DNA from: Gemmatimonas sp.
GTDB taxonomy: Bacteria; Gemmatimonadota; Gemmatimonadetes; Gemmatimonadales; Gemmatimonadaceae
Assembly (NCBI RefSeq): GCF_031426495.1
Contig: NZ_JANPLK010000015.1
Coordinates: 1 to 64,000, forward strand
Length of the DNA stretch: 64,000 nucleotides
Reading direction: 5' to 3'
Below, piece after piece: positions 1 through 8,837 of this stretch. Position 1 is the stretch's first letter; each line of letters opens with the position of its first letter. Under the pieces are notes generated by a model. It made no database searches and was not told the DNA's origin. It worked only from the letters and a program-made list of their open reading frames with translations. Made by a program: the position numbers and the translations under genes.

Positions 1-102
1 GACCCCTTGAACCGGGTGAACCGCGCGGTTCCTGCTCCCTCCGTCCTGATACCCTCCCCCCCTGCTCACTAGGGTGTTCAATGGATCAGCCCACGCCGGA
101 GC
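1..102. other. Non-coding 3' flank of the SusD gene
   Basis: No gene is visible here. It holds a perfect 14-bp palindrome GAACCGCGCGGTTC at 18-31, which could form a hairpin downstream of the SusD gene but has no T-tract. It is followed by a C-rich stretch (31-70) that shares the 13-mer CCTCCGTCCTGAT with a palindromic element inside imuB near 7242-7254. Confidence 0.5.
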
Positions 103-1491
103 TTATCCCCCCAGCACGTTCACGCACCCCTTCGGCGTGGCAGCCAGCCGCTGGTTGCATTCGTCCACCGGGATCGGCACGAGCGGGAAGACGCGGTGCG
201 TGGGCAGTTGCTTCCGAAGATCGCCAAGCCGGTTGTATCGTCGCGAATCCACCCAACGGTGACCGTACTCGAAAAAGAGCGAGTAGCGGCGATCGTACAG
301 TAGCTCCGTGACAAGGTCACCGGAGAAGTCGGACGCCAGTGCCGGCAGTCCACCGGCGTTGGTGCGCACGAAATTCAGGTCGGCGATCGCAGCGGCGCGG
401 TTGCCGAGTCCGATGTTGGCTTCGGCCCGAAGGAGGATCAGCTCTTCGTTCCGGATGATCGGGATCGAGGTGACGTTGGTGGGATACACGATCGGCCGCA
501 CGTTCGAGCTGATGCCCTGTGTGGCGAGATTGACCGTACCGACCACCGCCTTGCCGGTAGCGCGCAGATCGCGTGAGCCATCCGTGCGCAGGCGTGCCTC
601 GGTGAGAAACTCCGGAACGACGACGATGGCGCGTGGCGCCGGATCGAACAGCGGGTTGGTCGCGTCGCCTGATGCCGTGCTGTATACGTGATACACGCCG
701 GTGGCGAAGCCCGCTGTGGTACCCGCGGCGGTGCTGATGAACGACTCATTCAACGCCGTGAGGGCATCGGCCCATCGCCCCCGGTACACTTCCAGGCGTG
801 CCTTGAGGCCACGGTTGACGCGCAGGAAGTTCGCCGGCGTGTTGAAGCCGGTGAAGCCCGTGGTGAGCGTGAACGGAAATGCGGTGCCCGCCGCGGCGAG
901 ATCGGTGCGCGCCTCGTCAAAGAGGGCCGCGGTTTTCGTGTACGCTTCGTCGCGCGTGATGAACGCCCCCTGCGCGGTGGGATCCTTGGGCACGTCGAAC
1001 ACGAGACCGAAGGTGTCACGCACGCGCAGCTGATTCATGTACTCGAGCGCCATGAATGTTTTGACGAACCCCTTCACGCCGCTCTTCTGCGCGGCAGTGT
1101 AGTCGGGTACGGCGTCGACGACGTCGAGAATCGTGTAGGCGGTGCGCAGATTGCGGTATGAGTTCGACCAGCCGGCGTCCGTGCCGAATCCACCCGGCTC
1201 CAGCGGTCCGATCAAGAGCGCGAGCACGTTGCGAGGCTCCGCGCCGTCGAGGTTCATGATCTCTCGGCCGAAGATGCCCAGCGTACTCGCCCACGTGCCG
1301 GCGCCGGCGCGCGAGCCGGCAATCACGCCGGCCACGGTCGTGTTCACCGTTGCGGCGTTGGGCGAGCCTTCGAGCTGCGAGGTGTTGGGGCTGTTGTAAT
1401 TCGCGATGTCGGCGGCACTGCAGGCGACCGCGCTGGCGCAGGCGGCCACGAACAACATGGTGCGCGCCTGGCGATGACGGGATGTGGTCAT
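103..1491 (-). CDS. RagB/SusD family outer-membrane nutrient-binding lipoprotein
   Basis: A 462-residue SusD-type protein, the surface lid that captures ligand and delivers it to the partner SusC channel. The N-terminus is a lipoprotein signal with possible lipobox cysteines at residues 18 and 24 (AVAC). The body shows the helical repeat character of the family, and the C-terminal part has the SusD-like sequence LLYDRRYSLFFEYGHRWVDS, which usually precedes the last domain. Its ATG lies 2 nt after the SusC stop, so the two are co-translated. The substrate cannot be read from sequence; the upstream CocE-like hydrolase suggests peptides or esters rather than glycans. Length is normal for the family. 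Confident on family, low on ligand. Confidence 0.93.
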   Translation of the reverse strand: MTTSRHRQARTMLFVAACASAVACSAADIANYNSPNTSQLEGSPNAATVNTTVAGVIAGSRAGAGTWASTLGIFGREIMNLDGAEPRNVLALLIGPLEPGGFGTDAGWSNSYRNLRTAYTILDVVDAVPDYTAAQKSGVKGFVKTFMALEYMNQLRVRDTFGLVFDVPKDPTAQGAFITRDEAYTKTAALFDEARTDLAAAGTAFPFTLTTGFTGFNTPANFLRVNRGLKARLEVYRGRWADALTALNESFISTAAGTTAGFATGVYHVYSTASGDATNPLFDPAPRAIVVVPEFLTEARLRTDGSRDLRATGKAVVGTVNLATQGISSNVRPIVYPTNVTSIPIIRNEELILLRAEANIGLGNRAAAIADLNFVRTNAGGLPALASDFSGDLVTELLYDRRYSLFFEYGHRWVDSRRYNRLGDLRKQLPTHRVFPLVPIPVDECNQRLAATPKGCVNVLGG

Positions 1492-1493
1492 GG

Positions 1494-4466
1494 TCAGAAG
1501 TCCAGGCTGAAGTTGAGCCAGTAGCTGCGGCTGGCCGGGTACGCCGCGAGTTCACGGTTCCGCTGAATCGCATCGGGTACACCGCCGGCGCCGAAGTTCT
1601 GCGCCTCCGGATCACCACCACGGAAATTCGTCCACCAGGCGAGATTGCGTCCGCTCAGCGAGAGCTTGGCACCGCTGGCGCCCGACCAGGTCTTGGCCAC
1701 CCACTTTTGCGGGATGTCCCACGTGAGGGTGACTTCGCGCAGTTTGATGTACGATGCGTCTTGATAGAAGATGCGCGTGACCTGCAGATACGATGTCCGA
1801 CGCACTTCGCCAAGCTTGCGACCCGACGCGGGATCGATGTCGTCGTAATCGCGTGAGTTCTGCCCGAGGTCGTAGTGACGCCACGTGCCGTTGGCGAGCA
1901 TGCCACCCTTCTGCTGGTCGAGCAACGCGTACAGCGACACACTCTTGAAGCGCACTTCGTTGCTGAGGCCCGCGCTCCACAGCGGATTGCCGTCGCCCAT
2001 CAGTACCGGCACCACCACCCGACCGCCGGCTTGCGGCAGCGTATCGTTGCCGAAGAGCTGCGTGGCCGACTTGCCCTGCTCGATGCGCACGGCACCCGTC
2101 TGCAGCGTTCCAAGCAGGAACGCCGGCACTGGGAGGCTCGTGACCTTGGAGCGGCTCGTGCCCCAGTTCAGGCGCGCATTCCAGCCCCATGTGGGCGTCT
2201 GCACCGGAAACGCGTTGATCGAGACTTCCGCACCCGTCACCTGCATCTCGGCGCCGTTCGACGTTTCGCTGCTGAAGCCCGTAGTGGGGGCCAACGTACG
2301 CGTGATGAGCAGATCGGAGATGTTGCGACGGAATCCCGTCACGGCGAAGGTGCCGCGGTTGCGGAATACGTTCAGATCGACACCGGCCTCGATTTCACGC
2401 TGACGCTCGGGGCGCAGGTCGGACGATGCGCGCACACTGCCCACGCGGAAGGCTCCAAGTCCACCAACGCTCGACAAGTCGAGGTTCGTGAACTTCTGGC
2501 CGTACAGCGGCTGGTTGCCGGTTTCGCCGTAGGCCAGACGGATCTTGGCTTCGTCCACCAAGCCCGGAGCGAGGTCGGTGAAGCGGTACGACGTGGCCGC
2601 CTTCGGAAACAGGAAGAACTTCTTCACGTCGCCGTTGTTGCTGCTGCGGTCGGCGCGGGCACCGGCCGTGAACAGCAGCTTTTCACGCCACAGCATTTCC
2701 GTCTGTGCGAACACACCGAAGTCTTCCACGCGCAGGCGCGACTCGTCAACGTCGCGTACCGTGCCCGACGTCACGACTTCGAGACCGCCCAGCAGGTTTT
2801 GCGCGGAGGCGCGCGTCTGGTTCAGATCGCGTTGTTCGAACTGGGTACCGAGCTGCGACGTGATCTTGAGCGATGACTGCGGTGTCCAGCCGTGCACGAT
2901 ATTCAGGTTCAGGTTGCGCTGAATGTTCGTGGTCTTCGAGTTGCCCGACGTACCGGGAAGTCCATCCACGGGCTCATACTGCAGCGTGGGCGGCGAGAAG
3001 ATCAGGTTGGACTGATTCAGCAGGTCGACGCCACCGTAAGCGATGAACTGCAGCGTGTTTTTTTCGCCGGTGAGCACGTCGGCGGTGAGTCGCGACGTCG
3101 TGATGTTGCGCCACACGTTCTCGCCATTCTTGAACTGATCGATCGTCTGCAACGGGTTGGACGGGTAGAACTGATTCACCGGCCAGGTGCCGTCGGCGTT
3201 GCGCCGAAGATCGAGGAAGCTCGGAATCTTGGTGAGCGAATAGGCGATCGAGTTGCCGGCGTTGTCGTTCCCGAACAGGCCGCGATCGTTCGCGTTGTTC
3301 AGGATCTCGTTGCCGACCTGCAGATTGAGCCGCTTGGAGATGCGCTGATCGAGATTGATGCGCGCGCTCGTCTTGCGGGCAAAGGTGTTCTCCACGATAC
3401 CGTCTTCGTTGCGACGGCTGATCGATAGGAAGTACTTGGTGTCATCGCTGCCGCCGCTCACGTTCAGCGACACGTCCGAGTTCATCGGACGGTTGCCGTA
3501 GGCCAGCGACTCGTAATTGAGCACCCGGTTGGCGTCGTAGAACGGCGTGATGCCGGCGCCGAACACGGTCACGGCATCGGCCAGTGACGTGAACGTGCGC
3601 GAGCCGTTACGGTACGCGAGCTCCGACGTTCCGCCGCCCAGACGCAGCGAGAACTTCGGCTTGCCGGCGCGACCACGCTTGGTGGTGATGATGATGACAC
3701 CGCCCGACGCCTTCGATCCGTAAATGGCAGCGGCCGCCGATCCCTTCAGGATGTCGACGTTCTCGATGTCGTTCGGATTCAGGTCGGCGATACGATTGAC
3801 CGGATTCTCCTGGTTGCCCACGGAGATGCCGGTACCCGCCGCGCGCGTGACCTTGTTCGTGCCGGAGCCGATGGACACATCTGACACGATGACACCGTCG
3901 ATGACGTACAGCGGCTGCGCAGATCCGAGAATGGACGAGATACCGCGAATACGGATACGATTGCCGCCGCCGGGCGCACCGGTGGATTGCGAAATCTGCG
4001 CACCGGCGATCTTGCCCTGGAACGCATTCTCGATGGACTGCGACGACACCTTGTTCACGTCGGCACCACTCACGGTGGCTACGTCGTTGGCGAGGTTGCG
4101 GCGCGAGATGCCAGTGGCCTGACCGGTCACGACGACCTGATCGAGATTGAGCACGTCCTTCTTGAGCACGATCTCGAGGCCGCTCTGCGATGCGCCCACG
4201 GTAATGCGTGTCATCGGGTAGCCAAGGCGCCGCACCATGAGGATCACCTCGCGCGCTGGGACGTTCACGAGCGTGAACGAGCCGTCGTCACGTGACAGTG
4301 CACCGATGGCGGTGCCGGTGACCTGCAATTGTGCTGCGGCAATGGGTGCTCGCGATCCTTCTTCGAGCACCTTGCCGCTGATTGTGCGCGTCTGCGCCGC
4401 GAGCGGGGCGGCGAAGAGCGCGAGGGCTGCGGCAAGCAGGCCTCCGCGCGCGAATACTCCGGTCAT
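1494..4466 (-). CDS. SusC/RagA family TonB-linked outer-membrane transporter
   Basis: A 990-residue TonB-dependent SusC-type porin. After a signal peptide ending around LAAQ, residues 25-105 form a carboxypeptidase-regulatory-like (CarboxypepD_reg) domain. The plug follows, with the VVVTGQATGI segment and the SusC signature ending in GSAAAAIYGSKASGGVI. The remainder is a barrel ending in an aromatic residue (NFSLDF). I chose the ATG at 4466 because GGAGG lies 8 nt upstream; an ATG five codons earlier sits inside that Shine-Dalgarno and gives a poorer leader. The gene is between the CocE-like hydrolase (28 nt away) and SusD (2 nt), so all three probably form one operon importing the products of the hydrolase with energy from TonB-ExbBD. 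Confidence 0.95.
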   Translation of the reverse strand: MTGVFARGGLLAAALALFAAPLAAQTRTISGKVLEEGSRAPIAAAQLQVTGTAIGALSRDDGSFTLVNVPAREVILMVRRLGYPMTRITVGASQSGLEIVLKKDVLNLDQVVVTGQATGISRRNLANDVATVSGADVNKVSSQSIENAFQGKIAGAQISQSTGAPGGGNRIRIRGISSILGSAQPLYVIDGVIVSDVSIGSGTNKVTRAAGTGISVGNQENPVNRIADLNPNDIENVDILKGSAAAAIYGSKASGGVIIITTKRGRAGKPKFSLRLGGGTSELAYRNGSRTFTSLADAVTVFGAGITPFYDANRVLNYESLAYGNRPMNSDVSLNVSGGSDDTKYFLSISRRNEDGIVENTFARKTSARINLDQRISKRLNLQVGNEILNNANDRGLFGNDNAGNSIAYSLTKIPSFLDLRRNADGTWPVNQFYPSNPLQTIDQFKNGENVWRNITTSRLTADVLTGEKNTLQFIAYGGVDLLNQSNLIFSPPTLQYEPVDGLPGTSGNSKTTNIQRNLNLNIVHGWTPQSSLKITSQLGTQFEQRDLNQTRASAQNLLGGLEVVTSGTVRDVDESRLRVEDFGVFAQTEMLWREKLLFTAGARADRSSNNGDVKKFFLFPKAATSYRFTDLAPGLVDEAKIRLAYGETGNQPLYGQKFTNLDLSSVGGLGAFRVGSVRASSDLRPERQREIEAGVDLNVFRNRGTFAVTGFRRNISDLLITRTLAPTTGFSSETSNGAEMQVTGAEVSINAFPVQTPTWGWNARLNWGTSRSKVTSLPVPAFLLGTLQTGAVRIEQGKSATQLFGNDTLPQAGGRVVVPVLMGDGNPLWSAGLSNEVRFKSVSLYALLDQQKGGMLANGTWRHYDLGQNSRDYDDIDPASGRKLGEVRRTSYLQVTRIFYQDASYIKLREVTLTWDIPQKWVAKTWSGASGAKLSLSGRNLAWWTNFRGGDPEAQNFGAGGVPDAIQRNRELAAYPASRSYWLNFSLDF

Positions 4467-4494
4467 CAGGAATTCCTCCATCGGGGGGTGACGA

Positions 4495-6423
4495 TCATTG
4501 CGGCAGGATGTTGAGCGTGAGGTGTGACGGACGGGCGGCTGAACGGAAAACGGTCATCATGGCTGACTGAAAGTCCGCGTCTTTCGCCTGGTAGATGTTG
4601 GGCACGAAGCGCTGCGGATTGCGATCGACGGCGGGATACCACGTGCTCTGCACGTGTACCACGATGCGATGTCCTTTCTTGAACGTGTGGAACACGTCGT
4701 CGAGCGGGACGCGCACGCTGTCGGCCACGTTCACCCTGAGCGGCACGTTCTGGTCGAAGCCTTTGCGCCAGCGGGCGCGAGCCACGCCGGGGCGGACGAG
4801 TCGCTCGTAGGCGTCGAGACGCGGTCCGCCTTCGTATTCGGGGGCCGCGTCGTTGGGATACTGATCGATGAGCTTTACGATGAAGTCGGCGTCGGTGCCG
4901 GTGCTCGCCACGTTCAGGAGCGCCGAGACGGGTCCCGCGACGGTCACATCACTGGTGAGTACGTCAGAGCGATACGTGAGCACGTCGGGGCGACGCGAGG
5001 CGAAGCGCTGATCTTCGGTGGGGTACTGCGCGTTGAAGCCGAAGGTCACGCCCATCGTGTACGGCACCGGCTTGGCAGGATCGCTCATGTAGCGGTCGGC
5101 GAACGTGACAGGCGTCGCGCCGCGTGCTTGCGCATTTCCCGGGGCCTCGAAGGCGACGCGTCCATTCTCACGTAGATACAACGTGCGCGAGGTCGCGGCT
5201 TTGGGCGGCCACGCGTCGAAGCGCCGCCATTGATTGGTGCCGGCTTCGAACACGAGCGCTCCCCCGAACGACTGGCCTTTACAGTTATCCTTGAGCAGGC
5301 ATCGGAACGCTGGCGCGCCAACCGAGTCGCGAAAGAACTTGCCGGTGGGGCTGCCGTTGGTGAAGGCGCCGAAGGTCGGGAAGTCGGCGCGATTCCAGCC
5401 ACCGTGCGACCATGGTCCCACCACGAACATCTGCTTCGTGCTCTTACTGTTGTCCTGCAGGCTGCGATTGAGACGCAGCATGCCGTAGGGATCTTCGACG
5501 TCGTACCAGCCACCGACGAGCAGCACGGCCGGCGTGATGTTCTTGGCGTGCTTCCAGATCGCGCGCGCCTGCCAGAAGGCGTCGTAGTTCGGATGTACGG
5601 TGATGGAGTCCCAGAAGGCGATGCGATTCTGCAACGGGCCGGAGCCGTAGTTGGAGAACGCGCCGACGTTGAGATGCCACGCGTAGCCATCGGTGGTGCC
5701 GGCATTCGGGCCGGCCGGGTAACTCGTCACCAGTCCCGCGCGCGGCTGATCGAAGTTGCGCATGAAGTTGTACGTCTGCGACAACTTGAAGAGGCCGTTC
5801 ATGTGCCGATCGTCGCCGAGCCACCAGTCGATCATCGGTGCTGACGGATAGGCGAGTTTGTGCGCGGGGTGCGCGTCGATCATGCCCGCGGCCACAAAGA
5901 AACCGGGGGCGGAGTTGCCCCACGTGCCCACGCGTCCATTGTGGTGCGCCACGTTCTTGAGAATCCACTCGATCGTGTCGTACGTGTCGGTGGATTCGTC
6001 GACATCGCCGGGCTTTCGATTCGGGCCTTTATTCGGCGTCATGAACGCGTGGTAGCCCTCGCTCATGTAACGGCCGCGCACGTCCTGATTCACGAAGATC
6101 CAGCCTTCGGCATCGAGACCGGGGAAAGGCCCCAGCTGCGCGGGGTACGCGTTCTCGCCGTACGGCGCGACGCTGTACGGCGTGCGCATGAGCAGAATGG
6201 GGACACGTTTGCTCGTGTCGCGCGGCGTGTAGATCGCCGTATGCAGCTTGGTGCCATCGCGCATGGGGATGACGACTTCGCGTTTCACGTACTGCTCCCG
6301 CACGCGCGTCACGGCGGCGGGATTCGGCGCGGCGCGTGCATCCTGCGCCACGGCGCGATTGGTCATCATGGTGGTCGCGCTCGCGAGGAGTGCAGCCATC
6401 ATGAGCATACGAGAGGAAATCAT
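4495..6423 (-). CDS. Secreted CocE/NonD family hydrolase (X-Pro dipeptidyl-peptidase S15-like)
   Basis: A 642-residue alpha/beta-hydrolase of the CocE/NonD type, covering cocaine-esterase, glutaryl-7-ACA acylase and X-Pro peptidase relatives. The start at 6423 gives a good signal peptide (MISSRMLMMAALLAS...AVAQ); an in-frame start 25 codons upstream would bury it. Visible motifs are the N-terminal VVIPMRDGTKLHTAIYTPRD strand, the nucleophile elbow GNSAPG, and GPWSHGGW with the probable catalytic His. The C-terminal jelly-roll domain (DUF/X-Pro C-terminal type) follows from about residue 390. It is the first gene of the SusC/SusD operon and is likely periplasmic or surface-exposed. The actual substrate (peptide, beta-lactam side chain or ester) cannot be told from sequence. 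Confidence 0.9.
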   Translation of the reverse strand: MISSRMLMMAALLASATTMMTNRAVAQDARAAPNPAAVTRVREQYVKREVVIPMRDGTKLHTAIYTPRDTSKRVPILLMRTPYSVAPYGENAYPAQLGPFPGLDAEGWIFVNQDVRGRYMSEGYHAFMTPNKGPNRKPGDVDESTDTYDTIEWILKNVAHHNGRVGTWGNSAPGFFVAAGMIDAHPAHKLAYPSAPMIDWWLGDDRHMNGLFKLSQTYNFMRNFDQPRAGLVTSYPAGPNAGTTDGYAWHLNVGAFSNYGSGPLQNRIAFWDSITVHPNYDAFWQARAIWKHAKNITPAVLLVGGWYDVEDPYGMLRLNRSLQDNSKSTKQMFVVGPWSHGGWNRADFPTFGAFTNGSPTGKFFRDSVGAPAFRCLLKDNCKGQSFGGALVFEAGTNQWRRFDAWPPKAATSRTLYLRENGRVAFEAPGNAQARGATPVTFADRYMSDPAKPVPYTMGVTFGFNAQYPTEDQRFASRRPDVLTYRSDVLTSDVTVAGPVSALLNVASTGTDADFIVKLIDQYPNDAAPEYEGGPRLDAYERLVRPGVARARWRKGFDQNVPLRVNVADSVRVPLDDVFHTFKKGHRIVVHVQSTWYPAVDRNPQRFVPNIYQAKDADFQSAMMTVFRSAARPSHLTLNILPQ

Positions 6424-6485
6424 GGGCGTTCCGGTGCGAAGGGCGAAACGCGAAGGTACGACGGACCGGAGTTGGTCGCCAGCGT

Positions 6486-8837
6486 TTAGTCGTACCACCC
6501 CTGCACGTACCAGTGCACGCCGCCGTCATGGTACAGCAGGAATTCGCCTTCATCATCGACCACGCACCGCCAGTAATCGCGGGCGTACGTATCGGCGCGC
6601 CACCAATCGCCGCTCAAGCGTTCGGGGCCATCGGCGCTCGCGATCGACAGGCGTCGTCCGCGCCACCACACGGCGTCGGGAATGCCGTGCGGTGCTTCCA
6701 CGTCCACCGTTTCCGGTGCATCGAGTAGCCGGAGCACGGCGTCGGTGTTCGGGGTCGGCGACGCCGCTGGTGATGTCGGCGCGGGAATGGGCGCGGGTAT
6801 CGGCGCCGCGCCGAGGGTCATGGCGTCGGCGCTGATCCAGCGGCCGGTGTCTTCGGGGCGATGACTGTCGCCGGCTTCAGGGTGCACGACGACGGTGCCG
6901 GTGTTGTCGGGATCGAGCACGGCGCGCAGTCGCGCGAAGACCGCTTCGGCATTCATCGCCGCGTCGCGCCACGACGGGATCAACAAGTCGCCTTGATCAG
7001 CGGCGAGCGGCGCGGTGGCGGGAATGCTGACGGTGACGCCGATGATCGGCGCGGGGATGCTCCATCGTTCCAGTAGACTCCGGCATTGATCGAACAGCGG
7101 CTCGAGCCGCGCGAGCGGACGCGCGGGGCGTACTTCGCGCGTGATGGATCGCTGGGGGATGCCGAGGAGAGATGAAACGGCCAACTCCTTAGGAAGCAGG
7201 GCCGAGGGTGTCAGGGAGGAGGGGGCAGGGGGGGACTCCTTCCTCCGTCCTGATTCCCCCCTCCCTGCTTCTTTTATTGTCGTGTCGTCCGACGTCTCCG
7301 GCACGTGGATATGTCCGCGCATCTCGCTGCCGATGTCGTCGATGGGATACTGACGGCCAGCGTCGAGCACGAGCGTGATCGCCACCGATGCCGCCGCGCG
7401 TCCGTCTTCCACACACTCGCGCAGCAGGCGTTGCAACTGCGCGCGCAACACGAACAGCACGGGCTCGGTGCTTTCCACGGCAGCGGGCAACTCCACGCTC
7501 GCACTACGCGCGGCTTCCACGCGCACGAGTCCAGGTCGACGGGGATCATCGCCGTGGGCTAGTCGCCACGCGCCGAGACCGGCGGGGCCCCATCGCTTTT
7601 CGATGTCGCCGGCATCGAGTGAGGCCAGTGCGCCCACGGTGCGCAGACCTAACGACTGCAGCGCATCGCGCAGATCATCCTCCATCGGCACCAGCCCCAA
7701 CGGCGCCGGCGCGAGATACTCGGCGCACTGACCGGCCGGGATGATCGTGATGCCGTCGGGGAGCGTGAGCGGATCGCGTTCACGTACACCTTGCGGGTCG
7801 CGTTCGCGCACGGCACGACTGCGCATAGCGCGATCGCGGGCGCGCGGCGCCCAGGTGGCGGCGCGCGCGGCCACGCAGGAATCGGCGATGGCCACGCGGG
7901 CATCGGGGTGCCACTGCTGCGCGATGGTGAGCAGCGTGCGCGCGAGGTGGGCTTCGCCACCGACGGCATCGAAGCCGTTCGCACCGACCCACCACATGCC
8001 GGGGGCACCGGCTACCGGCGTGACCTGCGGACTGGCGGCCAGCAGTGCCGTGCTGGCGGCGAGCACGGCGTCACGGATGGCATGATCGTCCCATGGGCGC
8101 ACGTCGAGATCGGCGCAGCAGGCGCGCGCTTCAGGGAGGAGCATGCCAGCGCGAACGCCGGCGCGGCCGGCGGCGAGGGAGACGGCGCGGAGTTTGGTGT
8201 CGATGAGGAGGGCGCGGGGGGCGTTGTCCCAGTGGGGCGGTGGGTTGTGGGCTGTGGGCTGTGGGCTGTGGGCTGTGGGCTGTGGGCTTTGGGCTGTGGG
8301 CTGTGGGCTTTGGGCTGTGGGCTGTGGGCTGTGGGCTGTGGGCTGTGGGCTTTGGGCGGTGGGCTGTGGGCTATGGGCGGTGGGCTGTGGGCTATGGGCA
8401 GTGGGCTGTGGGCTATGGGCGGTGGGCTTTGGGCTAGTGGCGGGAGAGGTCGCGTTTGGGGCGGCGGCCGTAGCTGGGGTCGGCGGCGCGGCGGCGGCCG
8501 CGGTAGCGCGTCCAGTCGCGGGTATGCTGGTCGGTTTGACGCTCGTGGTCACCGCGCTCCCGCGGCGGGAACGGGCGGTCGTTGCTGATGGTGATGGCCC
8601 CGTCGGTAAACCCAGCGGCAAGGCGAGCTGGGTGTCCGGGAAGGTCAACTCCGTACAGGTCGCTGGCGGACACGCCGAGCCCGCCCCAGGTGACGGGGTG
8701 TTCGGTGTGCTGGCCGGGCTGCTCGGCGTCGCTGCTGTTGCCGCGGGCGGTCCAGGGACGACGCGTGCTTCGCGCCACCCCGCGCCGATCGGGAATCTCG
8801 GAATCCGTACACACGCGACGCGCCACGACGACTGCAC
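6486..8837 (-). CDS. imuB: ImuB-type Y-family polymerase-like protein with repeat insertions
   Basis: ImuB is the non-catalytic Y-family member that links the mutagenic polymerase DnaE2 to the sliding clamp. The first strand RVACVRIPRFPIGA lies at residues 6-19. In ImuB proteins this normally runs almost directly into the LLIDTKLRAVSLAAGRAGVRAGM segment, but here about 190 residues intervene, including PTAHSPQ repeats (about residues 135-199) encoded by a heptanucleotide array. A second low-complexity insertion (near residues 522-550) coincides with a palindromic element. The C-terminus (WWRADTYARDYWRC..., ending VHWYVQGWYD) is the usual ImuB tail. It overlaps imuA by 404 nt in another frame. 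DnaE2 is not in the window. Family assignment is firm; the N-terminal arrangement is abnormal. Confidence 0.88.
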   Translation of the reverse strand: MQSSWRVACVRIPRFPIGAGWREARVVPGPPAATAATPSSPASTPNTPSPGAGSACPPATCTELTFPDTQLALPLGLPTGPSPSATTARSRRGSAVTTSVKPTSIPATGRATAAAAAPPTPATAAAPNATSPATSPKPTAHSPQPTAHSPQPTAHSPQPTAQSPQPTAHSPQPTAQSPQPTAQSPQPTAHSPQPTAHNPPPHWDNAPRALLIDTKLRAVSLAAGRAGVRAGMLLPEARACCADLDVRPWDDHAIRDAVLAASTALLAASPQVTPVAGAPGMWWVGANGFDAVGGEAHLARTLLTIAQQWHPDARVAIADSCVAARAATWAPRARDRAMRSRAVRERDPQGVRERDPLTLPDGITIIPAGQCAEYLAPAPLGLVPMEDDLRDALQSLGLRTVGALASLDAGDIEKRWGPAGLGAWRLAHGDDPRRPGLVRVEAARSASVELPAAVESTEPVLFVLRAQLQRLLRECVEDGRAAASVAITLVLDAGRQYPIDDIGSEMRGHIHVPETSDDTTIKEAGRGESGRRKESPPAPSSLTPSALLPKELAVSSLLGIPQRSITREVRPARPLARLEPLFDQCRSLLERWSIPAPIIGVTVSIPATAPLAADQGDLLIPSWRDAAMNAEAVFARLRAVLDPDNTGTVVVHPEAGDSHRPEDTGRWISADAMTLGAAPIPAPIPAPTSPAASPTPNTDAVLRLLDAPETVDVEAPHGIPDAVWWRGRRLSIASADGPERLSGDWWRADTYARDYWRCVVDDEGEFLLYHDGGVHWYVQGWYD
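7193..7271. repeat. Palindromic low-complexity element inside imuB
   Basis: Arms GAAGCAGGG (7193-7201) and CCCTGCTTC (7263-7271) are perfect inverted copies flanking purine-rich then pyrimidine-rich sequence, so the region can fold as a long imperfect hairpin. It is translated within imuB as a charged, proline-rich insert. The 13-mer CCTCCGTCCTGAT at 7242-7254 recurs at 38-50 in non-coding DNA, which suggests a dispersed REP-like or MITE-like repeat rather than original imuB sequence. Confidence 0.6.
8241..8436. repeat. Heptanucleotide tandem array, 28 units
   Basis: Exactly 28 head-to-tail copies of TGGGCTN (mostly TGGGCTG, with TGGGCTT, TGGGCTA, TGGGCGG, TGGGCAG and one TGGGTTG variant) span 196 bp without interruption. 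Read on the minus strand in imuB they give PTAHSPQ heptapeptides. Variants cluster at the high-coordinate end, so the low-coordinate end is the more homogeneous and probably more recently expanded part. The imuA stop codon TAG overlaps the last unit. Confidence 0.97.

Noticed and set aside
18..31. Rho-independent terminator for the SusD gene
   Set aside because: The palindrome is perfect but lies over 70 nt after the stop and has no T-tract; a hairpin in this composition can occur by chance.
8241..8436. CRISPR array
   Set aside because: Units are 7 bp and contiguous; there are no unique spacers and no cas genes.
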